From: JAUWQU01 sp964605095
GTDB lineage: Bacteria; Planctomycetota; Phycisphaerae; SM23-33
Length of the DNA stretch: 7,381 nucleotides
Direction of reading: 5' to 3'
Assembly (NCBI GenBank): GCA_964605095.1
Contig: CAZSBS010000247.1
Location: forward strand, 1-7,381
The first letter of the stretch is position 1. Each line of letters opens with the position of its first letter. The position numbers and the translations under genes were made by a program. The notes beneath the pieces were generated by a model. The model was not told the origin of the DNA. It saw only the letters and a program-made list of their open reading frames with translations, and ran no database searches. Positions 1 to 4,678 of this stretch are shown here, one piece after another.

Positions 1-585
1 CATGTCCAACTGCGAGTCCGCGCTCAACGCCATCCGCTGGCCGTTGGGATCGACAACCGTCACAGTCCCCCGGTTGATGACGACTGTCCCTCGCGGCCGG
101 GGCAACTCGCCGGCAGGCTTGGCGGGCTTGGGCGGGCCCTTTGGTGCGAAGGCGTCGTCGATCGAGTACTGCCCGTCGCCCATGCGATAGAGGATGACGT
201 TGGGGTCGTCCACGTCGATTCGTCCGAAGTCCATCGGCCCGGCCGCAAGGGCGAGCAGGCTCTTGCCGGCGCGGACACTTGCGACCGAGAGCACGGGCTG
301 GCGGTCGGCGTCGAGTACCAGCAGCCCGCGGACCGAGGGCGGAGAGAACCAACTCAGCGAAAGCTCATCGACTTGGACCTGGCCGCGAATCCCGCCGTTG
401 ACCGATGAGAGGATCCACCCCAGCACTGGCCTGGATGCGACGATGTATGGCGCCGCGAACAAAAGCACGCCGATTGCGGCCAGCACGATCACCAGCCAGC
501 GGAGCCGGTGATGCTTCTTCTTCTCCGCGTCGCCATCGGATTGCGGCGAGGCTGCGGGCGATGCTGCATTTTCATTATTCCCCAT
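1..585 (-). CDS. AsmA/TamB-like membrane-anchored protein, N-terminal part (runs off left edge)
   Basis: The first 195 residues are visible and the gene continues past base 1. After a polar, lysine-rich cytoplasmic tail (residues 1-30, ending EKKKHHRLRW) comes one strong membrane helix (about 31-50, LVIVLAAIGVLLFAAPYIVA). The rest should lie outside the cytoplasmic membrane. Residues 70-147 (VQVDELSLSWFSPPSVRGLLV, then VLSVASVRAGKSLLAL, then GRIDVDDPNVILYRMGDG) have the repeating beta-strand pattern seen at the start of AsmA/DUF748/TamB-type proteins, which are long envelope proteins linked to lipid or outer-membrane traffic. A Pro/Lys/Ala-rich spacer follows (about 148-162). The ATG at 585 is chosen because GGAAAGG and CAGGA lie just upstream and a perfect TATAAT sits at 606-611. 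The family call rests on pattern recognition from memory; the exact function is unknown because most of the protein is outside the window. Confidence 0.72.
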   Translation of the reverse strand, partial: MGNNENAASPAASPQSDGDAEKKKHHRLRWLVIVLAAIGVLLFAAPYIVASRPVLGWILSSVNGGIRGQVQVDELSLSWFSPPSVRGLLVLDADRQPVLSVASVRAGKSLLALAAGPMDFGRIDVDDPNVILYRMGDGQYSIDDAFAPKGPPKPAKPAGELPRPRGTVVINRGTVTVVDPNGQRMALSADSQLDM

Positions 586-605
586 GGTCCTGACCTTTCC
601 GACGA

Positions 606-611
606 ATTATA
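606..611 (-). promoter_or_regulatory. Candidate -10 element for the AsmA-like gene
   Basis: The minus strand reads TATAAT here, a perfect sigma-70 -10 hexamer in GC-rich DNA. It would start transcription near base 599, about 14 bases before the ATG at 585. No good -35 hexamer lies 16-18 bases upstream (GCGGAT is at the 17-base position), so the call rests on the -10 and on its position between a possible terminator and a start codon. Confidence 0.42.
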
Positions 612-656
612 GCCGGTCAGGCCGGGGAATCCGCATCCAAGGCTGGACAAACCGCG

Positions 657-679
657 AAAAATGCTCGACATGCGAGCAT
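657..679 (-). terminator. Possible intrinsic terminator after the small PEP-CTERM-like gene
   Basis: Reading the minus strand, ATGCTCG (679-673) pairs perfectly with CGAGCAT (667-661) across a 5-base loop, and TTTT follows at 660-657. It lies about 40 bases after the stop at 721. The stem is short and only moderately GC-rich and the T-run is four bases, so termination may be weak. Confidence 0.42.
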
Positions 680-720
680 GCGATGTCCCGGCCTGGACGG
701 CGCGGCGGGCGAAGAGAAGA

Positions 721-963
721 TCAATCCTCCCCGGCGGTGCCGCGGCAGCGTATGCCATAGTGGCGGACCACGAACCACAGCACTCCCATGAAGATCAGAC
801 CTGCCGTGCCGGGCTCGGTTACGATGCCGATCCCGAGCCACGCCCCGCCGTTATGGCACGCCGTGGCGACGGCAGGCATGTCCGCCTGGGCGCGATACGA
901 CAGGCCTCCGATAGGCAACAGCACCATGGCCATCGCCATCATGCAACTCAATCGCATTAACAT
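721..963 (-). CDS. Small secreted or membrane protein with PEP-CTERM-like C-terminal sorting signal (80 aa)
   Basis: Residues 1-27 form a Sec-type signal peptide or membrane segment: a short basic start (MLMR), a hydrophobic core (MMAMAMVLLPIGGL) and a likely cleavage region SYRAQA. Residues 49-75 resemble a PEP-CTERM exosortase signal: TEPGTAGL in place of the usual PEPATLGL, a hydrophobic helix (LIFMGVLWFVV) and a basic tail (RHYGIRCRG). Only about 20 residues, with one Cys and one His, lie between the two. In bacteria with exosortase such signals direct proteins to the envelope for processing. The ATG at 963 is preferred over the upstream in-frame start at 999 because AGGAG sits 8 bases upstream of it. 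A possible terminator follows at 657-679. It could instead be a two-helix membrane protein or the remnant of a longer PEP-CTERM protein. The Thr-Glu-Pro variant and small size keep the call moderate. Confidence 0.55.
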   Translation of the reverse strand: MLMRLSCMMAMAMVLLPIGGLSYRAQADMPAVATACHNGGAWLGIGIVTEPGTAGLIFMGVLWFVVRHYGIRCRGTAGED

Positions 964-1140
964 GCTGCCCTCTCCTACAACTGATTCCCCGCCACGCACC
1001 CGGCACGACCGTCATGCCACCCGCGCGTGACCGAATCTTCTTTGCAAAGGGCTTTCCAACAGGAAAGGGGGCTCACGGCCCCACGAAAGAAACTTACGAT
1101 TCAATCGCGGCAAAGGCGTGGTGGCGCTGGCGATCAAAGG

Positions 1141-1178
1141 GCGAAAAGAAGAAAAACGGCTTTCTTACCGCAGAGCCG
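1141..1178 (-). terminator. Possible intrinsic terminator downstream of the inositol-lipid operon
   Basis: On the minus strand CGGCT (1178-1174) pairs with AGCCG (1161-1157), followed directly by TTTTT (1156-1152) and then a further pyrimidine run, CTTCTTTTCGC. It faces the right way for the operon ending at 1408 but is about 230 bases beyond that stop. The stem is only 5 bp with a 12-base loop, and one arm overlaps the CCGCAGAG repeat, so the T-run is the stronger half of the evidence. Confidence 0.35.
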
Positions 1179-1191
1179 CAGAGGCACAGAG
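1168..1191. repeat. Octamer array, CCGCAGAG-type (three units)
   Basis: Two perfect CCGCAGAG units (1168-1175, 1176-1183) and one variant, GCACAGAG (1184-1191), lie head to tail, followed by GGCAAAAA. The wording closely resembles a dispersed intergenic phrase (ACCGCAGAG... CGCAGAGG... CAGAGAA) that I recall from many large environmental bacterial genomes. A search of the parent genome would be needed to show that it is dispersed here. Confidence 0.6.
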
Positions 1192-1344
1192 GGCAAAAAT
1201 AAGAAACAACAGCACTTGTCTTGCCGCAGTCCGACCTGGACCTTCGGTTCACCCGAAAAGACGAAAACCCGAGGACGAGAACAAGGACGAGGGCTGTCGC
1301 CAGGATTCTGACCCTGCTGCCAACGACTGCCTGAGGTGTCACCT

Positions 1345-1372
1345 GGTTCCCGGTTCCCAATACCCGGTTCCG
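1345..1372. repeat. Heptamer tandem array GGTTCCC (four units, one variant)
   Basis: Four consecutive 7-base units are visible: GGTTCCC (1345-1351), GGTTCCC (1352-1358), AATACCC (1359-1365) and GGTTCCG (1366-1372). The seven-base register is kept through the divergent third unit. It lies about 35 bases beyond the stop codon of the phosphatidyltransferase gene. Confidence 0.65.
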
Positions 1373-1395
1373 CCTTCTTCTTTTCCCGGGCCCCC

Positions 1396-1409
1396 GGCTA
1401 CTGGCTACT
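1396..1409. repeat. Heptamer duplication GGCTACT x2
   Basis: Two perfect GGCTACT units (1396-1402 and 1403-1409) overlap the stop codon of the phosphatidyltransferase (TAG, 1410-1408 on the minus strand). The end of that gene therefore abuts or forms part of the repeat, as at the end of the methyltransferase gene (3603-3618). Confidence 0.5.
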
Positions 1410-2214
1410 ATCCCAGCAGAGCCCGCAAGGGATCGATATTTCCTACGGGCGCGAAGATAAGCCAGGCGATGTTCAGGGCGGTCACGAAGTCGTAAGCGCC
1501 CGTCATTCGCGGCCAGCGCCACAGGCGGATGCGAATGTGCCACGGAGCTGATCGCATGTCCGCGACGGGCGCCTTGCCGTTTATGACCATCCACGTGTGG
1601 GACATTCGCCGCAGGACCGTGAGCATGGGCAGCAGTGCCTGCTGGACCAGCAGGGCGGGGATGTTGTAGGAGAAGGTGGCGATGAGGATGGCGGCGGACC
1701 GCTCGCCGCGCTGCCAGTAGCCCGCCCGGCAGGAGTCGATGATGTCCTCGGCGCGAGCCCGGGTGTAAGAGATCATGAAGGCGTTGAAGAACGCCAGCAT
1801 CGAAGCCAGGACGAAGGTGAGGTTGGCCGGGCTTTGGCGGGCGTAGTACAGGCCGATGCCGGCGTAGACGGTGAAGTCGCTCAGGCGGTCCAGCGTGCTG
1901 TCCAGGAAGGCGCCGAAGCGCGTGGCCTTGTTGGCCAGGCGGGCGACGGCGCCGTCGAGCATGTCGCAGGCTGAGGCCAGGATCAGCAGCCAGGCCGCCA
2001 TGAACAGATAAGCGTTTGGCACGCCCGGCAGGGCGTCAAGGCTCCAGGCAAGCCGCGTGGCGCCACCGCCCAGTGCGTAGCATGCGCCCGCTGCAAGCAT
2101 GAAGGCCACACCCAGCAGCGTGAGCATGTTGGGGGTGACGGCGACGCGGATCAGCCCGCGGGCGACGAAGTCCCGGGCAGTGGAAAAACCGAAGCCGATT
2201 GCTCGTCCGATCAT
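1408..2214 (-). CDS. CDP-alcohol phosphatidyltransferase, probable phosphatidylinositol-phosphate synthase
   Basis: This 268-residue integral membrane enzyme has the complete CDP-alcohol phosphotransferase signature: D84-x2-D87-G88-x2-A91-R92-x8-G101-x3-D105-x3-D109 (CDMLDGAVAR, then FGAFLDSTLD). The aspartates bind two metal ions and the CDP-lipid. The N-terminal ARGLIRVAVTPNMLTLLG and, after the signature, ISYTRARAE (148-156) and RGERSA (169-174) match positions I recall from actinobacterial phosphatidylinositol-phosphate synthase, where the basic residues hold inositol phosphate. Together with ino1 immediately upstream, this favours joining CDP-diacylglycerol and myo-inositol-1-phosphate over phosphatidylglycerophosphate synthesis. 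Several hydrophobic helices fit the family's six-helix core. It is longer than the roughly 200-220 residue actinobacterial enzymes: residues from about 208 add an Arg/Trp-rich stretch and a further helix. The ATG at 2214 follows the ino1 stop by 13 bases without a strong Shine-Dalgarno, which suggests translational coupling. The general family is certain; the polar substrate is inferred. Confidence 0.9.
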   Translation of the reverse strand: MIGRAIGFGFSTARDFVARGLIRVAVTPNMLTLLGVAFMLAAGACYALGGGATRLAWSLDALPGVPNAYLFMAAWLLILASACDMLDGAVARLANKATRFGAFLDSTLDRLSDFTVYAGIGLYYARQSPANLTFVLASMLAFFNAFMISYTRARAEDIIDSCRAGYWQRGERSAAILIATFSYNIPALLVQQALLPMLTVLRRMSHTWMVINGKAPVADMRSAPWHIRIRLWRWPRMTGAYDFVTALNIAWLIFAPVGNIDPLRALLG

Positions 2215-2227
2215 GGTCGCTGCCGAA

Positions 2228-3427
2228 TCACTTGGCCGGGGCCTTACCGGGCAACTCGATGACGGTCGGCGCGGTCGCGGCGTACGTGCCAGGCGAGCCG
2301 CTGGCCGGGGCGGTCATCTCGGTGATGAACCGCTCGAGCATCTCGTGCGCCTGGGAGTCTGTGTACTGCACTGGCGGGTGTTTCATGCTGTAGGCGCAGA
2401 CCGCATCGAGCGGGCCTGCCAGGTGCTTCTGGCGGGCGAGCTTGCAGCAGCGGATGGCGTCGATGGTCTCGCCGGCGGAGTTGGGCGAGTCCTCGACGCT
2501 GAGCCGCAGTTCGAGGTTGAGCCCGACGCCGCCGAAGCCCCGGCCCTCGAGGCGGAGGAAGCAGACCTTGTTGTCATTCTGCCACGCGACGTAGTCGCTC
2601 GGGCCGATGTGCACCTGCTCGTCTGGCAGCGGCACGTCGAGCTGGCTCTGCACGGCCTGGGTCTTGCTGATCCGCTTGGAACCCAGGCGGTCGTGGTTGA
2701 GCATGTTCAGGAAGTCGGTGTTGCCGCCTATGTTGAGCTGGTAGGTCGCGTCGAGCTTCACGCCGCGCTCGCCCATCAGCCTGGCCAGGACGCGGTGGAC
2801 GACCGTCGCGCCAAACTGGGCCTTGACGTCGTCGCCGACGCAGGGGATCCCAGCCCGGCGGAACCGCTCGCCCCAGGCCCGGTCCGAGACGATGAATACC
2901 GGCATGCAGTTTATCAGGCTCACCCCGGTATTCAGGCAGCACTCGGCGTAGAACTCGACGGCCCGCTGCGATCCGACAGGCAGATAGCACATGAGTATTT
3001 CGGCGCCGCTTTCGGCAAGCAGCTTCTCGATTTGGGCGGCACTGGCCGACGGACGGTCGGCAACCACGAATCGCCGGTGCTCCGGATACTCGGCCATGTG
3101 ATCGGCCACGCCGTCCAGGACGTTGCCCATGGCTACCTTCGGCCCGCCGCCGGAAGGCAGGCTGTGGAATATCTTGGTGTTGTTCGGCGGCGCCATCAGC
3201 GCGTCGTTCAGGGGTCTGCCGACCTTGCGGGCGTCGATGTCGATGGCGGCCACGACGCGCACGTCGCCCGGCTCGTGGCCGCCCAGCCGGGGATGGGCCA
3301 GGCCGACGACAGCGTCGGCGTTTTCGGAGTCGCCGGGGCGCATCATGTCCGCGTAGTAACCAATTCCCTGCACCAGGGAAGATGCACAGTTTCCCACGCC
3401 CGCAATGGCGATTCTGATCTCACTCAT
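2228..3427 (-). CDS. ino1: myo-inositol-1-phosphate synthase (Ino1)
   Basis: This 399-residue soluble NAD-dependent enzyme converts D-glucose-6-phosphate to L-myo-inositol-1-phosphate. Family motifs are clear in order: the Rossmann NAD loop GVGNCASSLVQG (10-21), YLPVGS (148-153), GDDVKAQFGATVVHRVL (198-214), LNIGGNTDFLNML (231-243), SKTQAVQSQLD (254-264), HIGPSDYVAW (273-282) and DSPNSAGETIDAIR (313-326). These correspond closely to the Mycobacterium-type enzyme rather than the longer eukaryotic form. The lysines of the GDDVK and SKTQ motifs are ones the family uses in catalysis. The last 30 residues are Ala/Pro/Thr-rich and probably a disordered tail. The ATG at 3427 is chosen because conserved sequence starts with SEIRIAIAG; an in-frame TTG at 3442 directly abuts AGAGGA, too close for a good ribosome site. 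It has a strong promoter (3526-3554) and is followed after 13 bases by the phosphatidyltransferase, which would use its product. Confidence 0.95.
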   Translation of the reverse strand: MSEIRIAIAGVGNCASSLVQGIGYYADMMRPGDSENADAVVGLAHPRLGGHEPGDVRVVAAIDIDARKVGRPLNDALMAPPNNTKIFHSLPSGGGPKVAMGNVLDGVADHMAEYPEHRRFVVADRPSASAAQIEKLLAESGAEILMCYLPVGSQRAVEFYAECCLNTGVSLINCMPVFIVSDRAWGERFRRAGIPCVGDDVKAQFGATVVHRVLARLMGERGVKLDATYQLNIGGNTDFLNMLNHDRLGSKRISKTQAVQSQLDVPLPDEQVHIGPSDYVAWQNDNKVCFLRLEGRGFGGVGLNLELRLSVEDSPNSAGETIDAIRCCKLARQKHLAGPLDAVCAYSMKHPPVQYTDSQAHEMLERFITEMTAPASGSPGTYAATAPTVIELPGKAPAK

Positions 3428-3462
3428 GGCAACTGCTTTCAATCCTCTGGCCGGGGGGAATC

Positions 3463-3486
3463 TCAGGCCGGACGCTCCTTAGGCAT
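3463..3486 (-). other. Seven-codon leader ORF and unassigned AAGGAG in the ino1 leader
   Basis: Between the ino1 promoter and start codon the minus strand carries ATG-CCT-AAG-GAG-CGT-CCG-GCC-TGA (peptide MPKERPA). The AAGGAG inside it (3478-3473) is a full Shine-Dalgarno sequence with no ATG, GTG or TTG at a useful distance. It could be a chance ORF, a leader peptide or a ribosome standby site. No codon run in it points to amino-acid attenuation. Confidence 0.25.
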
Positions 3487-3525
3487 TGGCGTGGTTTCCC
3501 ACAAGGGATAATTCAACACCCCCTA

Positions 3526-3554
3526 ATTCTATGCCAATTGCGCCAAAGGGTCAA
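3526..3554 (-). promoter_or_regulatory. Sigma-70-type promoter of the ino1-phosphatidyltransferase operon
   Basis: The minus strand reads TTGACC (3554-3549), a 17-base spacer, then TAGAAT (3531-3526): five of six consensus bases in each box with ideal spacing. Transcription would begin near 3519, giving a leader of about 92 bases before the ino1 ATG. It lies just after the TlyA-like methyltransferase gene, so the operon can be expressed independently of it. Confidence 0.72.
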
Positions 3555-3571
3555 CTGCCGCCCATTCCTGC

Positions 3572-3592
3572 AAAAGACAAAAGACAAAAGAC
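3572..3592. repeat. Heptamer tandem array AAAAGAC x3
   Basis: There are three perfect units at 3572-3578, 3579-3585 and 3586-3592 (TTTTGTC on the minus strand). They lie between the end of the methyltransferase gene and the -35 box of the inositol-lipid operon, about 18 bases from that box. The same seven-base period appears in the arrays at 1345-1372 and 1396-1409. Confidence 0.7.
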
Positions 3593-3602
3593 CCGACAAC
3601 GA

Positions 3603-3618
3603 CAGATTATCAGATTAT
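3603..3618. repeat. Octamer duplication CAGATTAT x2 at the methyltransferase stop codon
   Basis: CAGATTAT occurs at 3603-3610 and 3611-3618, followed by CAG. On the minus strand the second unit encodes the last residues of the methyltransferase (Ile-Ile and the TGA stop at 3612-3610), so one unit is coding and the other lies just beyond the gene. This may be a slippage product that slightly altered the C-terminus. Confidence 0.45.
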
Positions 3619-4206
3619 CAGGAGGAACTCCAGATTGCCACCCTTGCCGCGCAGTGGCGAGCATACGACGGCCCGGGCGTACAGCCCGGCCTCCGCCAGG
3701 CGTCGGCAGGATTCCAGGCATGCCTGCCGTGCCTGATCGTCGTCCAGCGGGGCGTGGGGCTTGCGGCGGTCGGTGTTGGCGATTTCGTAGTGGGGCTTGA
3801 GCAGCGAGACGATTTTCCCGCCGGGAGAGAGCCAGCGGGCCGCGGCGGGGATTATCAGCGTTTGCGGCGTCCATGCAACATCGACAGCCACGAGGTCCAC
3901 CGGCTCGGGCACGGGGCATCGCAGGGCGTTGGTCCGCTCCATGACTGTCACGCGTGGATCCTGCCGCAACGACCAGGCCAAGGCCCCATAGCCGGTATCG
4001 ACCGCAAAGACCTTGCGTGCCCCGCGTCGAAGCAGGCAGTCGGTGAACCCGCCGACGTTGCAGCCGAAGTCCGCGCAAACAAGGCCCGACACGCCAAGCC
4101 CGAAGGCGTCCAAGGCCGCGTCAAGTTTTTCGCCGGCCCTGCTGACGAACCGTCCGCCCTTTGCCCTTGTGCCCACGAGGTTGCTGGCTCCTTTTGCCGC
4201 TGGCAT
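3610..4206 (-). CDS. TlyA/FtsJ-like rRNA ribose 2'-O-methyltransferase without S4 domain
   Basis: This 198-residue Rossmann methyltransferase is closest to the catalytic half of TlyA (hemolysin-A family), which methylates cytidine 2'-OH groups in 16S and 23S rRNA. Family landmarks are GGRFVSRAGEKLDAAL (17-32), ADFGCNVGGFTDCLL (45-59, the SAM loop, family DxGxSTGGFTD), FAVDTGYGALAW (67-78), DPRVTVMERTN (83-93), SLLKPHYE (134-141) and KGGNLEFLL (188-196). The FtsJ-type tetrad K27-D109-K137-E193 is complete, so catalysis should be intact. Family members usually begin with an S4 RNA-binding domain of about 60 residues; none is encoded here, and the upstream open frame only crosses a terminator and rpsT in the wrong frame. 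The ATG at 4206 lacks a clear ribosome site; a GTG at 4176 has AAGGAG 11 bases upstream and would still keep all motifs. The gene begins about 16 bases after the rpsT terminator-like hairpin. Exact target nucleotide and RNA partner are unknown. Confidence 0.82.
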   Translation of the reverse strand: MPAAKGASNLVGTRAKGGRFVSRAGEKLDAALDAFGLGVSGLVCADFGCNVGGFTDCLLRRGARKVFAVDTGYGALAWSLRQDPRVTVMERTNALRCPVPEPVDLVAVDVAWTPQTLIIPAAARWLSPGGKIVSLLKPHYEIANTDRRKPHAPLDDDQARQACLESCRRLAEAGLYARAVVCSPLRGKGGNLEFLLII

Positions 4207-4221
4207 GTTTCCGAATGGACA

Positions 4222-4273
4222 CAAAACAGCCCACAGCGGCCGCGCCGTCAGGCGGCGGACAATCCTGTGGGCT
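4222..4273 (-). terminator. Terminator-like hairpin between rpsT and the methyltransferase gene
   Basis: On the minus strand AGCCCACAG (4273-4265) and CTGTGGGCT (4236-4228) are a perfect 9-bp inverted repeat, followed by GTTTTGTG. The 28-base GC-rich interior can fold further through GCCG/CGGC. It starts about 50 bases after the rpsT stop and ends about 16 bases before the methyltransferase ATG, so it probably limits or attenuates read-through from rpsT. The T-run is interrupted, suggesting partial termination. Confidence 0.6.
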
Positions 4274-4322
4274 GGTAATCCGGCGGCCGCCCGATCCGGC
4301 GGCGGTCTTCTTCCACGGCCTG

Positions 4323-4586
4323 CTAGGAAAGCTTGTTCAACGCCTTGGCAAGGCGACTCTTGCGCCGGTTGGCGGTGTTCTTGTGCATGGTGCCCTTGGC
4401 GGCTGTCTTGTCCAACCGCTCGTAGGCGACCTTGAGCAGATCGGCAGCCTTGGTCTTGTCGCCAGCCTTGACGGCCTCTTCGAAGCCGCGCAGGGCGTCC
4501 TTCATCTGCTGTTTGCGCCACCTGTTGCGGCCGCGACGCCTGGCGTCCTCACGGACGCGTTTTTTCGCTGAAAGCGAATTTGCCAC
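4323..4586 (-). CDS. rpsT: 30S ribosomal protein S20
   Basis: This 87-residue, strongly basic protein has the normal S20 length. It is recognised by the N-terminus MANSLSAKKRVREDARRR and the C-terminal AAKGTMHKNTANRRKSRLAKALNKL, which match the family's AAKGxIHKNxAxRxKxRL core. S20 is a three-helix bundle that binds 16S rRNA early in small-subunit assembly. The start is GTG at 4586, fixed by the conserved ANSxSAKKR and by AGGAG 8 bases upstream. A non-ATG start is reminiscent of Escherichia coli rpsT, whose UUG start I recall as part of autoregulation. It has its own promoter (4648-4675) and a terminator-like hairpin (4222-4273), so it is probably a largely monocistronic gene with some read-through into the methyltransferase gene. 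Confidence 0.95.
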   Translation of the reverse strand: MANSLSAKKRVREDARRRGRNRWRKQQMKDALRGFEEAVKAGDKTKAADLLKVAYERLDKTAAKGTMHKNTANRRKSRLAKALNKLS

Positions 4587-4647
4587 GAATGCTTCTCCTG
4601 ATCTATATCCGGTCTTCAGTTATTTCAGAGGTACCGAGAAACGCGAT

Positions 4648-4675
4648 ATTATACGGACGGCGGCGGGAAACACAA
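4648..4675 (-). promoter_or_regulatory. Promoter of rpsT
   Basis: The minus strand has TTGTGT (4675-4670), a 16-base spacer and a perfect TATAAT (4653-4648). It begins only three bases after the stop of the upstream TPR gene (4679). A start near 4641 gives a leader of about 55 bases containing the AGGAG ribosome site. The -35 matches in only three positions; the -10 carries most of the evidence. Confidence 0.62.
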
Positions 4676-4678
4676 GGG

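Larger units (their letters stand above)
964..1407. other. Gene-free intergenic stretch rich in short phrase repeats
   Basis: No open frame here has a ribosome site, conserved motif or sensible composition; the frames that cross it are low-complexity shadows. It contains a 6-bp perfect inverted repeat (CTTTCC 1052-1057, GGAAAG 1062-1067), a possible terminator (1141-1178), a CCGCAGAG octamer array (1168-1191), a 12-base imperfect duplication with AGGACGAG at 1272-1279 and 1284-1291, and heptamer arrays at 1345-1372 and 1396-1409. It separates the inositol-lipid operon from the PEP-CTERM-like gene. Confidence 0.7.

Noticed and set aside
1052..1067. CTTTCC-aaca-GGAAAG inverted repeat as a terminator or operator
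   Set aside because: The stem is perfect but only 6 bp, with no T-run on either strand and no gene end or promoter close enough to give it a role.
1168..1409. Possible CRISPR array
   Set aside because: The repeats are 7-8 bases, directly adjacent without unique spacers, and differ between sites. No cas gene is present.
1094..1594. 166-codon minus-strand open frame across the repeat-rich intergenic region
   Set aside because: It overlaps the end of the phosphatidyltransferase in another frame and then translates low-complexity repeats; there is no start signal or domain.
2099..3511. 470-codon plus-strand open frame opposite ino1
   Set aside because: It covers the antisense of a highly conserved gene and shows no recognisable domain, so it is a shadow of the GC-rich codon pattern.
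4207..4521. N-terminal extension of the methyltransferase frame upstream to 4521
   Set aside because: The extra 105 residues cross the terminator-like hairpin and rpsT in the wrong frame, are Arg/Gln-rich and do not resemble an S4 domain.
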